Source: CALAMC01 sp964459465
Lineage (GTDB): Bacteria; Zixibacteria; MSB-5A5; GN15; PGXB01
DNA: 64,000 nucleotides
Assembly (NCBI GenBank): GCA_964459465.1
Contig: CAYWLR010000007.1
Coordinates: 80,317-144,316 of the forward strand
Direction: 5' to 3'
Part shown: positions 1-10,100 of the stretch, piece after piece
Layout: every line of letters starts with the position of its first letter
How positions within the stretch are numbered: the stretch's first letter is position 1
Position numbers and translations under genes: made by a program
Notes under the pieces: model-generated
Seen by the model: the letters and a program-made list of their open reading frames with translations, nothing else
Told to the model about the DNA's origin: nothing
Database searches by the model: none

Positions 1-31
1 GTTTTTAAAAAATCCCCCCAGGTCCAAGGCC

Positions 32-1798
32 TTGGTGATCTTAATTTTTGCCTCCATCATATTTTTATCTATTGAAACAACCTCATTTGGATTTACGAAA
101 GCCGAACTCTGGCCGGCCAACCCGGTGAAGCAACTTCGGGTCGCGGGAGTCAATTTTGCCCCGGACCCGGTCTTGATGATGTGGCCGATAGGAATAGGTG
201 AACCGACCTGGACCAAGCCGAACACGCCGCTTGATACAATAGTCCGGCTTACCAATCTGGGCAACGCCGATTTGCATTTTTCGGCCGTCAATATCCTTTA
301 CCAGTCGGGCGGGCCAACCGGTTGGATAAGTTATTCTCCTCCGCTATCCACCATCCCGTATGAGGATCCCAACTATGTCGATATTACTCTTACCCTCGGG
401 ACCGGTATTTCAACCGACGGTATCGGCTTGAGCGGCGGGATCGAATTTGTATACGACGCGCCCTCGTCACCCGACACCTTTTTGATTTTCCTGATTGTAG
501 CCGACACGGTTCAGTTCCCCGAATATACGGTCATTCATACGGCCTGCATGCCGCTTATCATGAATAATGCCGGTCAGCTGGGTGCCGACGGCGGGGGTTA
601 TCACACCGGCTTCAACATGAACTTTTATGATGACTGCGATACGACCGACAATGACTGGGGTTTTGATGATATTTCGAACGTGTACTTATATGAAGCTTCG
701 CCGTTTATTTTGAGTGTCACTGCGAACAATGATACCGTTTTAAATAGCTTCATGTTTAATGCAACCTGGCTGAAAAACGACGGTTTCCGCCCGCTTGAAG
801 GCATATCAATCGATTCTTCCGGCAGTCCCGGCGTCATGATCGGCAGAACGGGAAGATTTTTGACCCATGATTCATTGATTGTTCTGAAAAGCGAAATGTA
901 CGCGCCACAACATCCTGACAGCTGCGGTTTCTTCGTCCAAAAACTATTCATTTATCAGAATGAAGAGTACGCCGAAGGTACGATACAGGATCTGTTTATC
1001 GGCGAACTTATGGATTGGGACATTCCATCCGATTCCGGTCTTGAAAACGGCTCGGGTTACGACGAGTCTCTGCAGTTGATGTATTGTTTCGGCGCCGAAT
1101 ACGGCCCTGACGCGATTGTCAATAATGACTGCGTCCTGGCCGATCAGCGTCTGGGTGGCATAGCCTATTACGGCGGATACAGGTTACCGCACGGCCATGC
1201 CGGTCCATTTAATTATATTGACAGCTTTCCGACTGCCCTTGGCGCCTGGACCGGCACCAACGCCGATTGGGTAGTTCCCACCGGCCAATGGGTATCGCAG
1301 GATTTATACGAAAAAATGGCGAATTTCGTCGGCTATGAATCCTGGGCATCTCAAAACCCCGGTATGGAGGATTCGCTGTATCAGGACTTGAATATGGTTT
1401 CCGTATTCGGCCAATTCAATCTCGGCATGCTCGATACCCTCGTTTTTGTTAAAATCTTCTCAACCACATACAACGGCCTGTCCGACCTGCAATCGAACAT
1501 TATCAAGGCCAGGCAGTGGATTGTCGAACACGACCTGTTCCAATGGCCGCCGCTGGACGAGTATAGCTGCTGCAATATTGAAAATGCGGGCGATGCCACT
1601 GCCGACGGCACCGTCAATCTGCTCGATATCCTGTTTCTGATTGGCTATTTATACGGTGACCCCGCAGGGGCCGCCAATGAGGACTGCCCGGAACTGATGA
1701 GCCCGAACGGGGATTCGGAAATTAATCTGCTTGATATCTTATACCTGATTGCTTACAAGTACAATAGTCCCCCCGGGCCGGCTCCAGTTTGCCCGTAG
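32..1798 (+). CDS. Secreted protein with C-terminal dockerin-like repeats (possibly 5'-truncated by the window edge)
   Basis: The open frame runs to the window edge with no stop upstream. The TTG at 32 is only the first usable start seen, and GTG at 35 is an alternative. The first 20 residues are hydrophobic and end in a small-residue region, as in a Sec signal peptide, so the true start is near. The body (about residues 30-515) is not recognised; it is rich in D, N, G and aromatic residues like other extracellular proteins. Residues about 525-588 hold two dockerin-like repeats, each a G-D/N-x-x-x-D calcium-loop-like segment followed by NLLDILFLI or NLLDILYLI and a PxGP end. Two other proteins in this window share that tail, at 15350-17278 and 49720-53223. 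Dockerin-type tails are known as calcium-binding, protein-docking or anchoring modules; no cellulosome is implied here. A strong terminator follows at 1851-1876. Function of the body is unknown. Confidence 0.8.
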   Translation: MVILIFASIIFLSIETTSFGFTKAELWPANPVKQLRVAGVNFAPDPVLMMWPIGIGEPTWTKPNTPLDTIVRLTNLGNADLHFSAVNILYQSGGPTGWISYSPPLSTIPYEDPNYVDITLTLGTGISTDGIGLSGGIEFVYDAPSSPDTFLIFLIVADTVQFPEYTVIHTACMPLIMNNAGQLGADGGGYHTGFNMNFYDDCDTTDNDWGFDDISNVYLYEASPFILSVTANNDTVLNSFMFNATWLKNDGFRPLEGISIDSSGSPGVMIGRTGRFLTHDSLIVLKSEMYAPQHPDSCGFFVQKLFIYQNEEYAEGTIQDLFIGELMDWDIPSDSGLENGSGYDESLQLMYCFGAEYGPDAIVNNDCVLADQRLGGIAYYGGYRLPHGHAGPFNYIDSFPTALGAWTGTNADWVVPTGQWVSQDLYEKMANFVGYESWASQNPGMEDSLYQDLNMVSVFGQFNLGMLDTLVFVKIFSTTYNGLSDLQSNIIKARQWIVEHDLFQWPPLDEYSCCNIENAGDATADGTVNLLDILFLIGYLYGDPAGAANEDCPELMSPNGDSEINLLDILYLIAYKYNSPPGPAPVCP

Positions 1799-1850
1799 AA
1801 CATAATAAGGATTGAGCCGGCATCGTCTGACGATAACAGTCCCCGGATTA

Positions 1851-1876
1851 TAAGGCCGCCGTTTTGGGCGGCCTTA
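1851..1876 (+). terminator. Intrinsic terminator after the first dockerin protein
   Basis: There is a perfect 10-bp stem (TAAGGCCGCC / GGCGGCCTTA) with a 6-nt loop, about 50 bp after the stop codon. The T-tract after it is weak. Confidence 0.7.
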
Positions 1877-2051
1877 TTAATATGCGGCAAATCGGAACTC
1901 GGTCATTTTACTTTTTCCCAGTACCCGAAATATAAGAATTTACTCACCCCATTTATGGCATGGCATTTATCAGCGTTTTTTACTAAATTGGTCTGCGGCA
2001 GACTCCGGCCATAGATTGACTGACCCCTGTGCCCGGGCTGTATTACTGACT

Positions 2052-3389
2052 ATGAGCGATACAAACCACAATTTCGATTCCAAAAATAAATCAGGCATCA
2101 GATTCATTCTTCGTGCCCTCGATTCCCGAAACTACCGCCTGTTTTTCGGCGGTCAGGGGATATCGCTTATCGGCACCTGGATTCAGCGCATCGCCCAAAG
2201 CTGGCTGGTGTATCGCCTGACCGACTCGGTGTTTTTGCTGGGCATAGTCGGCTTTTGCACCCAGATGCCGACTTTTCTGGTCGCACCGATTGCCGGTGTG
2301 ATTATCGACCAGAAAAATCGTTACAAAATATTGCTTGTTTCCCAGATTCTGGCGGCCATTCAGGCCCTAATTCTGGCGATCCTTGTTCTGACCGATTTGA
2401 TTCAGGTGTGGCATATTATCGTACTGGGCGTAATTCTGGGCATAATCAACGCTTTCGACATGCCCTGCCGGCAATCGCTGGTGGTCGAAATGATCGAACA
2501 CCGCGATGATTTGAGCAATGCCATCGCCCTCAATTCGACCATGGTCAACGGGGCGCGGCTGATCGGCCCGCCCATCGCCGGGGTGATGATCGGGGCGTTC
2601 GGCGAGGGGATCTGTTTTCTTTTAAATGCGGCCAGTTTCTTTGCAGTCATAATGGCCCTGTTGGCAATGAAATTGAAGCTCGAAACGGTCAAAAAAAGCC
2701 GGGCCAACATGTTTGCCGATTTGAAAGAAGGCGTCCGATATGCTTTCGGCTTTGCCCCGATTCGGGCCATCCTACTGCTTCTGGCGCTGGTGAGCATCAT
2801 GGGGATGCCGTATGCCGTCCTTATGCCGGTCTTCGCCCGGGATATCCTTCACGGCGGGCCGCATACGCTGGGCTTTTTGATGGGTTCGGTTGGCGTCGGC
2901 GCGCTGGCCGGGGCGTTGTATCTGGCCTCGCGAAAAACGGTGGTCGGACTGGACAAGGGCATAACCGTCGCCGCCATCGTCTTCGGAGCGGGGCTGGTTT
3001 TATTTTCGTTTTCACCCTATGTGTGGCTGTCGATGATTCTGTTGTTTTTTGTCGGGATGGGCATGATGATGCAGATGGCCGCCAGTAATACCGTTATTCA
3101 GACCATAGTCGATGACGATAAACGCGGCCGGGTGATGAGTTTCTATGCCATGGCCTTTTTCGGCATGGCGCCGTTGGGGAGCTTGATAGCGGGCAGTCTG
3201 GGCAGCCGGATCGGCACACCCACCACGGTTATGCTCGGCGGGTTGTGCTGTATTATCGGCGGCCTCGTCTTTTGGCGCAAATTGCCGGTGCTAAGAAGTT
3301 TCATGAATCCCATCTTTGTCAAGAAGGGAATACTGCCCGAAGTGGCGGCGGGTCTTCAGGCCGCCAATACCATCAACGGACGGCATTAA
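2052..3389 (+). CDS. MFS efflux transporter (MFS_3 / EntS-like)
   Basis: This is an integral membrane transporter of about 445 residues with roughly twelve hydrophobic segments. The N-terminal region with NYRLFFGGQGISLIGTWIQR and the following DMPCRQSLVVEMI segment are typical of the MFS_3 family (PF05977), which includes the enterobactin exporter EntS and related drug or siderophore exporters. The frame opens at a TTG (2016), but the ATG at 2052 is preferred because the MFS fold begins shortly after it and the extra residues look unrelated. It stands alone between a terminator and an HD-GYP gene. The substrate cannot be told from sequence; no siderophore genes are nearby. Confidence 0.87.
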   Translation: MSDTNHNFDSKNKSGIRFILRALDSRNYRLFFGGQGISLIGTWIQRIAQSWLVYRLTDSVFLLGIVGFCTQMPTFLVAPIAGVIIDQKNRYKILLVSQILAAIQALILAILVLTDLIQVWHIIVLGVILGIINAFDMPCRQSLVVEMIEHRDDLSNAIALNSTMVNGARLIGPPIAGVMIGAFGEGICFLLNAASFFAVIMALLAMKLKLETVKKSRANMFADLKEGVRYAFGFAPIRAILLLLALVSIMGMPYAVLMPVFARDILHGGPHTLGFLMGSVGVGALAGALYLASRKTVVGLDKGITVAAIVFGAGLVLFSFSPYVWLSMILLFFVGMGMMMQMAASNTVIQTIVDDDKRGRVMSFYAMAFFGMAPLGSLIAGSLGSRIGTPTTVMLGGLCCIIGGLVFWRKLPVLRSFMNPIFVKKGILPEVAAGLQAANTINGRH

Positions 3390-3509
3390 CTCGGATTGGC
3401 GCGTTTGCGACTAAAGCCGTATACGAGAGGTATTTAGTCCGATTTTGACTCTGCCGACCGAGTGATTCCAATATAAAGCTCATGGTCTATCCGGTCGATA
3501 ACAATTAAT

Positions 3510-4508
3510 GTGGAATCAATTGTCGAATCAGTCCAGAATCGGCAAAAACTTTTGGGGTACATTCCCATATACACTCATTCGTTGACTGCCGATAGCATTC
3601 TTGATTTCGACCTGTACATATTTGACGGTCGAAACATGATTCTCTATCGGTCCGCGCATTTGCCCCTGACTTCCGAATCATGCCGGGACCTCATAAAAAG
3701 AAACCTGAATCGCTTGTATATCTCCATTACCCAGCGCCATGAGTATCAGCGATATTTAAGAACCAACATTGACCGGATACTGGCCGACCAGTCCGTAGAT
3801 GACTTCACCAAGTCCAGTATCGTTTACGACAGCGCCAAAGAGCTGGTGAAAGACGTGTTCGCCGACCCGACCAAGGGGCAAAATATCAAGGACAGCCAGG
3901 CCTTCGTGGAATCGACGGTGATGTATGTGCTGGAAGAGCATAATGCTTTTCTAAGTATGTTAAAAGTCATGTCGTTCGATTACAGCGTTTTCACGCATTC
4001 GGTGAACGTCTGCACTTTTTCACTGGCGTTGGCCCATGCCGCCGGTATTACCCATACCGCGGAACTGATTGAGCTGTCCACGGGCGCTTTGTTGCATGAT
4101 GTCGGCAAAGCCAGAATTCCCGAATCGATTCTTTATAAGCCCGGGCCTTTGGATATGTCCGAATGGCAAACCATGCGCAAACACCCCCAATGGGGAGTTG
4201 AACTCATGAACGAAACGAATCTGATTTCGCCGGCATCATATATCCCGATCCTGCAGCATCATGAGCGTCAAAACGGCTCCGGGTACCCCGAAGGGCTCGA
4301 TAAAGACGATATCCACATTTATGGAAAAATCGTGGCTATTGCCGACGTATTCGATGCCATGACGACAAATCGCGTCTATCGTCCGGCGGAAGGCACATTT
4401 TCCACGCTTAAGACCATGTATGCGCAGGATGATGGGTTCGATAAGTCACTCCTGAAAGAATTCGTCCAGCTTATGGGCCCGGCGCGCCCGGATATAACAT
4501 ATTCGTAA
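3510..4508 (+). CDS. HD-GYP domain protein, probable cyclic di-nucleotide phosphodiesterase
   Basis: The 332-residue protein has an unclassified N-terminal domain (about 1-130) and a C-terminal HD-GYP domain. The domain shows HSVNVCTFS, the metal-binding LLHDVGK (His196-Asp197), HHERQNGSGYPEGL and ADVFDAMTTNRVYR, so every signature residue of the family is present. HD-GYP proteins hydrolyse c-di-GMP, or in some subgroups cGAMP, in the cytoplasm. No transmembrane helix, receiver or GGDEF domain is attached. The start is a GTG overlapping an out-of-frame ATG. No ligand for the N-terminal domain can be proposed. It is a single gene with no obvious operon partner. Confidence 0.88.
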   Translation: MESIVESVQNRQKLLGYIPIYTHSLTADSILDFDLYIFDGRNMILYRSAHLPLTSESCRDLIKRNLNRLYISITQRHEYQRYLRTNIDRILADQSVDDFTKSSIVYDSAKELVKDVFADPTKGQNIKDSQAFVESTVMYVLEEHNAFLSMLKVMSFDYSVFTHSVNVCTFSLALAHAAGITHTAELIELSTGALLHDVGKARIPESILYKPGPLDMSEWQTMRKHPQWGVELMNETNLISPASYIPILQHHERQNGSGYPEGLDKDDIHIYGKIVAIADVFDAMTTNRVYRPAEGTFSTLKTMYAQDDGFDKSLLKEFVQLMGPARPDITYS

Positions 4509-4656
4509 AGACCGTACAACCGCCGCCCTGACCGGCGATGCTTCGATATAACCAACGGCCATCCAGAAATTACTTCCCTGATGATGTAATCCTTGAATCA
4601 TACGACCTTGATGCCGACCACCCTTCAACGGAAAAATCCCCGGAATCCCAATTGCC

Positions 4657-5100
4657 TCATTGGCCTTTTGGCTTACGTTTCACCGTCAGGAGCACTTCGA
4701 TATCGTCAAGGTTTTTATCCGTATCAACGGTTAAAAGCACCCATTTGCCGTCATGATAGGTCGTCGCCTTGTCATATTGCTTCCGGACGGAAGCCGACAG
4801 CGTGTTTTTTATGGTTTCCACTTCGGCTCTTTCTTTGGCGCCGAAGACAATCAGCATTTTCAGACAGCCCTTTTCGGGAATCAGAGTGCAAAAAGATTTG
4901 CTTTTCTTGTATCTTAGCGACCAGCCGTGTTTTTTCCCGCCGTACAACCACTCCGGCGCAAATACTCCCGTATATTTGTGCTCGATCATCTTCGTGAGGC
5001 GATCCCAAAAAGCACCGGCCCTTTTTCCGAGCCAGGCCTTGACTTCGGAAATATCGGGCGGGGCGTCCGGGTTGACCATCCTGGCGTTTATTTCATCCAT
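4657..5100 (-). CDS. DUF3788 family protein
   Basis: A 147-residue soluble protein. The central WLYGGKKHGWSLRYKKSKSF and CTLIPEKG segments match what is remembered of the DUF3788 family (PF12663), a small uncharacterised domain of anaerobic and facultative bacteria. The ATG at 5100 is preceded by GGAGG. It is the second gene of a minus-strand pair, 12 bp after the 160-residue protein at 5113-5595, so the two are probably co-transcribed. The biochemical role is unknown. Confidence 0.75.
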   Translation of the reverse strand: MDEINARMVNPDAPPDISEVKAWLGKRAGAFWDRLTKMIEHKYTGVFAPEWLYGGKKHGWSLRYKKSKSFCTLIPEKGCLKMLIVFGAKERAEVETIKNTLSASVRKQYDKATTYHDGKWVLLTVDTDKNLDDIEVLLTVKRKPKGQ

Positions 5101-5112
5101 TCCTGCCTCCGG

Positions 5113-5595
5113 CTAATTGATTTTTCCGACTATCGCCACGTAATTTTTGCCGTATTTTTTGGCACACTTGGGACAGGTGGTGTACCACATGTACCATTTC
5201 CCGATGTTAAGCCCTTTGGTTTTAACGAAAGATTCAAAGTCTTTGCACCAGTTTCCGGTCTCTTTGAAATCTCCTTCATAGACTTTGCTTATATATTCGC
5301 CGCTTAACGTTGTGTTCTCGGCGCCGGGGATTTCTTTATCCACGGCCACATACAAATCCATGTTCCATTTTGAGGTGTGATCGGACAGGCACATCCAGTC
5401 GGGGACCGTCGCCCCGGCTTTTTCCACCAGACCCAGCATTCTCGTAATGACCGTTCCGAAGTTAATTGGCATGTAAAACAGGGTAAAGACTCTGTCCTTG
5501 ATAAATTTCCGGTCCTGCCAATTGAAAGTTTTATTGTCCCAGGGCCCGGGGTCGAATTTCGGGCAACATTCTTTTTTCAGTAATTCGGCATCCAT
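5113..5595 (-). CDS. Conserved small protein with C-terminal CxxC motif (function unknown)
   Basis: A 160-residue soluble protein with no signal peptide. It begins near ECCPKFDPGPWD and ends near TTCPKCAKKYGKNYVA, two cysteine-containing segments that could bind metal or form disulfides. The middle has an alternating sheet/helix pattern reminiscent of GyrI-like ligand-binding proteins; this is only an impression. It lies upstream of the DUF3788 gene in the same orientation with a 12-bp gap, suggesting a two-gene operon. Similar stand-alone proteins are often just labelled hydrolase without evidence, and no catalytic motif is visible here. Confidence 0.7.
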   Translation of the reverse strand: MDAELLKKECCPKFDPGPWDNKTFNWQDRKFIKDRVFTLFYMPINFGTVITRMLGLVEKAGATVPDWMCLSDHTSKWNMDLYVAVDKEIPGAENTTLSGEYISKVYEGDFKETGNWCKDFESFVKTKGLNIGKWYMWYTTCPKCAKKYGKNYVAIVGKIN

Positions 5596-5655
5596 TTATT
5601 TACCGCCTGTTGTTTAAAGGTATGATGATTACCCTCGTGAAATCAAGGTCATGCG

Positions 5656-5907
5656 TTACCTCAAGAGACGCAGGATCACAAGCAGCACCACGGCTCCGAT
5701 TATCGACCAGAGAAAGCCCACTTTATGGAATTTTACCCCGGGTTCCACTTTACCCAATTGGCCGCCTATGAAACCGCCGATCAGTCCCCCGACAATACCG
5801 ACCGCCGTCGTAGCCAGAAAGCCCATGTGGTCGGCTCCGGGCAAAACCGCCCGGGCAATCAGTCCCGCCAAAAAGCCCACAATGATATACCAGATAATGT
5901 TGAACAC
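5656..5907 (-). CDS. GlsB/YeaQ/YmgE family small membrane protein
   Basis: An 83-residue, mostly hydrophobic protein with about three membrane segments rich in glycine (GLIARAVLPGADHMGF, then VGIVGGLIGGFIGG). This is the pattern of the transglycosylase-associated / GlsB-YeaQ-YmgE family, often stress-induced in other bacteria. The frame is open to 5952, but the GTG at 5907 is chosen because a strong GGGGAGG ribosome-binding site lies 5 nt before it. The molecular role of the family is not established. Confidence 0.85.
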   Translation of the reverse strand: MFNIIWYIIVGFLAGLIARAVLPGADHMGFLATTAVGIVGGLIGGFIGGQLGKVEPGVKFHKVGFLWSIIGAVVLLVILRLLR

Positions 5908-5973
5908 GCTAACCTCCCCTTTATTGAAGGATTGTTTGTCGTTGATTATCAAGATTCATGAAAAAATCCAAAA

Positions 5974-6987
5974 CTATTTCGCGATATTTTTATCCGCAGC
6001 CTCCTGCAATAAGGTGGCAATCTTCCGGCTTTGTTCGTCCCTGTTTCTTAAAAAAAGGATGTTGAGTTTTGCCATCTGACATTTCAATGTCAAGCGGCTG
6101 TACATCATATTTCGTCGCCAATCGACATTCGTGATATCGCGTATGCTTATTTCTAGGCGACGCTTTCCGAACAGTTTTTTTGAAATGAACCCGAGTGTGT
6201 CGTAGTGACGATATAAGTACCCGGACCTGTTTTTGCCGCCCTTGATGCCTTTCGAAGAGAAAGCGCGGACGCAGAATGCACCATCGGGCGCGCCCGAGAA
6301 ATCGGGGATATGCTCATGATACCGGGCAGGCACATCTTCAATCATTGGCACCGCGGCGTCCGGCGGCGGGCCTTTCAGCAGTTTCTCTATTATGGCTAAT
6401 AACGCCAGTAATTCGAATTTCAGCAGGCGGTACAACCGGGGTGCGAAAATAATAAAAAGCAACAGGAATATAATCACCAGAGCCAGTGAAAGCGTCGGAT
6501 AGGCCATGACAAAAAAGATGCCGCCGACGGCCAGGATGTCTTCAAAAATACTTAGCCCGATGTTTGATACCGGCTCGGGGCTGTGATTGACCGCCAGACG
6601 GGTTCCGGCTTTAGCCGTATGCGATGACCAGGCAATGCCGCCGCACAGCAGGATAACCAGATATTGCCATGATGCATCGACCGGGGCAATGGCGGCGGCC
6701 CCCAGCAATGCCCCTCCGATAGGCCTGATTACCGTATGGACCGAATCCCAGAGGCTGTCAAGCCAGGGTATTTTATCGGCCACGAATTCCATGATATATA
6801 ATATTCCGGCCACTATTACTATCTCCGGCCTGGCCAGTATGGCCAAGCCCTGCAAGTGTTCCGGAAGACTGATAATATTGAACCTGATTCCCAAGCCGAG
6901 GGTCAGGGTCGTGGCGTATAAATTTATCCCGGACAGCAGAGCGACGCCGAAGGATGAACCCAAAATCTGGAAAATTTGCATACTCAC
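5974..6987 (-). CDS. DUF4126 membrane protein with C-terminal PH-like extension
   Basis: A 337-residue protein. Residues 1-190 form a multi-pass membrane domain with small glycine-rich helices (GVALLSGINLYATT near the N-terminus, then IPWLDSLWDSVHTVIRPIGG), matching DUF4126 (PF13548). Residues about 225-337 are soluble and basic, with a strand-rich pattern (GYLYRHYDTLGFISKKLFGK, then ISIRDITNVDWRR) that resembles a bacterial PH-like domain; this second assignment is tentative. Either the GTG at 6987 or the ATG at 6981 could be the start, as both follow an AAAGG stretch closely. Role unknown. Confidence 0.78.
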   Translation of the reverse strand: MSMQIFQILGSSFGVALLSGINLYATTLTLGLGIRFNIISLPEHLQGLAILARPEIVIVAGILYIMEFVADKIPWLDSLWDSVHTVIRPIGGALLGAAAIAPVDASWQYLVILLCGGIAWSSHTAKAGTRLAVNHSPEPVSNIGLSIFEDILAVGGIFFVMAYPTLSLALVIIFLLLFIIFAPRLYRLLKFELLALLAIIEKLLKGPPPDAAVPMIEDVPARYHEHIPDFSGAPDGAFCVRAFSSKGIKGGKNRSGYLYRHYDTLGFISKKLFGKRRLEISIRDITNVDWRRNMMYSRLTLKCQMAKLNILFLRNRDEQSRKIATLLQEAADKNIAK

Positions 6988-7125
6988 CTTTATGGGATAT
7001 TGTTTTCAGTTATCCCATACCCGTTCAATAAACGGGTACCTAATTATTATAGTATAACGGTGTCATATTTCAAACAAGTATTCCAGTGAAGCCAAGAGCG
7101 ATTTCCAGCGATGTGTCGGCGTCGA

Positions 7126-10100
7126 TCAGCGCTGATATTTGAAGATAAAATCCAGGCCGCTGGTCTTGTCGTCGCCGTGAAGAAGCTGCAAAAAGAGATA
7201 CTTGTGCAATTCGTATTCCAGCGTGACGATTTCCGGAATCGCCTCTTCGCCTTGAGTCTGGCCCATGGCGCGCTGGTAGCTCATAAACAGGTTATTGGAT
7301 ACGTATTTGCCGACCGTCATCGTGGTCGAGGCCAGCGTTCCCTGCGAACTGATGTCGATAACATCGAGGCCGAGCGTGCTGCCGAGCGTTCGCGAGAGCT
7401 GGTTTGACAATATATTGGCGGCCGCCCCTCGGGCCAGATCGGCTTCGGCCACGCTGGCCGTGGATTGCTGGCCGGAAGTCAATTCATCCATGCTGCGGCC
7501 GTAAATAACATAGGCAATGGCGTCCTTTTCTTCGATGGGCACGTCGTCGAGTGCAAACCGTAAGGTGGGAGTGAAGGCTTTGCCGGAAACGTCAAGCGTG
7601 AGAACCTTTTTCTCGCGTTCGGCGTTGCGGAAGACATACTGCGCCCGCATGGTCACTTCCGGATTATAATCCGTCCCGCCCTGGAAAAACAAATCCCCCT
7701 GCACGATCATGAAACGCCGGCCGTACAGGTTGTATTGACCGCGCATGATTTTGAGCGAACCGAATAGCTCGAACTCGGGACCGTTTTTGACCAGGTCGAG
7801 GTCGCCCTCGCCGATTTCGATATTCATGTCGGGACTGCGCAACCAGGTATTTCGGGGAATCGTGACTTTGAACTGGCCGCGAAGATTATTGTACCAATCG
7901 GTTTGTGCGGCGTATGACGGCGCCTTTTCCGTGCTCGGACCGGCGGCCGATGAGTCGGCCAGTGTATCCGGGGCCAGCGTCGCCCTGACCAGAAGCGGCA
8001 TCGATTCATCGCCGGCCTGGGCCGCCGCGGCTTCTTCCATAAGAGCCGGTAAGAAGATGCTGGAACGCAGGACGGTGATGCTTCCCGCAAACCGGGGCTC
8101 GTCGCTGTTGCCGGTCAACCGGGCATTGCCGGATATACTTACCTGAAAATCCTTATGCTTTAAGGCGTAGAACGAATTGGCCAGAAATTCCAGCTCGCTG
8201 GTTTTAATTACCCCGCTTATCAGATTATTTTCGAACTGCAACGACCCTTTGCCGGTAAGGATACCCCGATCGCGTACGGCTTGCAGTGTATCCAGAGTCA
8301 GCACGGCGTCATGCACGGACAGACCGGCCGAAATTTTAGTATACTCGATACCGTACTCCGGCATCGACAGCGATCCGTCCCGCAAGCCGACTTGGCCCTT
8401 CACCACCGGTGTATCGATGGTGTTGGAGATGTTAATATCGGCCGTGATATAGCCGTTCACATTCTCGAGCGCCTGACCGGAAGCTAAGATAATGGATAGA
8501 GGCAGACCGGAAGTACTGACGTTCACCTCGAACGGCCGGTCATAATAGACGGCGTCGCCGTCATTGGTCATAGATAAATTGATCGGGGCATTACCGGTAA
8601 TCGCCAGACTGTCCCCGTCTCGGGGCAACAACGCCGTCGTCCATTCCAGCCTTTCGGCTTCATAACCTATCTGGCCGCGCAGGGCGCGGTATGAAAATTG
8701 GTTGACCCGGCCGTTATCGATAGCCAGCCGGCCGGTTACAGTCGGTGATGCGGCCGTCCCGCCCAGCTGTAACTCGGCATTCAGCTGCCCGGCGATTTCA
8801 TCCGGCAGGTCAAAGGCCGCAAGCATTTGTTCCAGATCAAGATGGTTAATTGCGAGCGTCATATTTTCGAATCCCGTCAGCGAGACCAGTCCGTTTATGG
8901 AAATCGACGGCACCGCTCCGGCCGAATCTGCGGACGAACGGAGAATCAAATTCTCGATATGATAGTCATCGCCGCTTATAACAAGTCGCGTCTCGGGACC
9001 GCCGCCGCGCCAGTGTTGTCGGTTGAATATCAGGGCAATGTCCTTAATAGTTGAGTTTATATTACTGCTGTCGAAAGCCAGCAGGCCGGCCATATGGGCC
9101 TGTATCCCGGGCTGATAGAAGCCGTCGAAAGCTATGTCCGCCTCCGTCGTGGAAAATTCCGCCGATGCCACCGCCGAATCCATAATAAAATCGCCGCTTC
9201 CCGGCATATAAACCGACACGCCGGCGCGGCCGCTTATGTTGTCTCCCTGCAAAAGCGCCGTGTACTGACTTAAGGCCGACTCGACTTTGACCTCATTATA
9301 CTGAAACTGGTGCAACTCCATATCGCCGCTTATCTGAAGTGAATCAAGTGTGCCACGGACAACGCCGGAGATGACCCCCGTTCCGGATACGGTATCGACG
9401 TCGGTCAGGACCTGCCTTATGGGGGCAAGCGTTGTCAGCAGGATCTTATAGGCAAGATCTTGATCTCCGTCGAATTTCCCCTGACCCGTAAGACTCACTT
9501 CGCCCGGAGCCAGGGCGGCATGCAGCGTATCCAGATGATAAGAATCACCCGTGAAGGCCCCTTTCGCGAAAAGAGTGTCTACCTGTATGCCGAAAAGAAG
9601 GGAAGAGGCGGCATCGACTCGTCCGGTTGCGGCCAACCGCGATATATCGAAACCACTGCCCTGCACTTTCGCAACCAGATTGATGTCCGATTCCAGACTG
9701 TCCGCATGAAGCAGAAAAGCAAGATTCAGATGCGATGTTTTCAGGTCGACGTCAAATACGGGCAACTCAAGAATATCGGTGATCTTGAAATCGGAATATA
9801 TTTCGCCAAAATTACCATAGGTCTCCAATCGACCATCGAGATCGCCGGTCGTGTACCGTGCGGTTCCGGTAATACGGTCGATCGGCATATCGAGTATATG
9901 TGAATTCGTCAGATTCATATCCATGACGATATCGGCCTCATCCGGCGTGAATCCCGTTCCGGCCAGGGTGACGGTGCCGCTGGTGCGAACGTCCATGGCC
10001 GTGTCGCCCAGCCAGTGGGTTAGTGAGAAATCGGTCAGATTGATGTTCAGATAGTATCGTACCTGGGCATGAGTGGCCGCATTGAGGGCCCGGCTCACGT

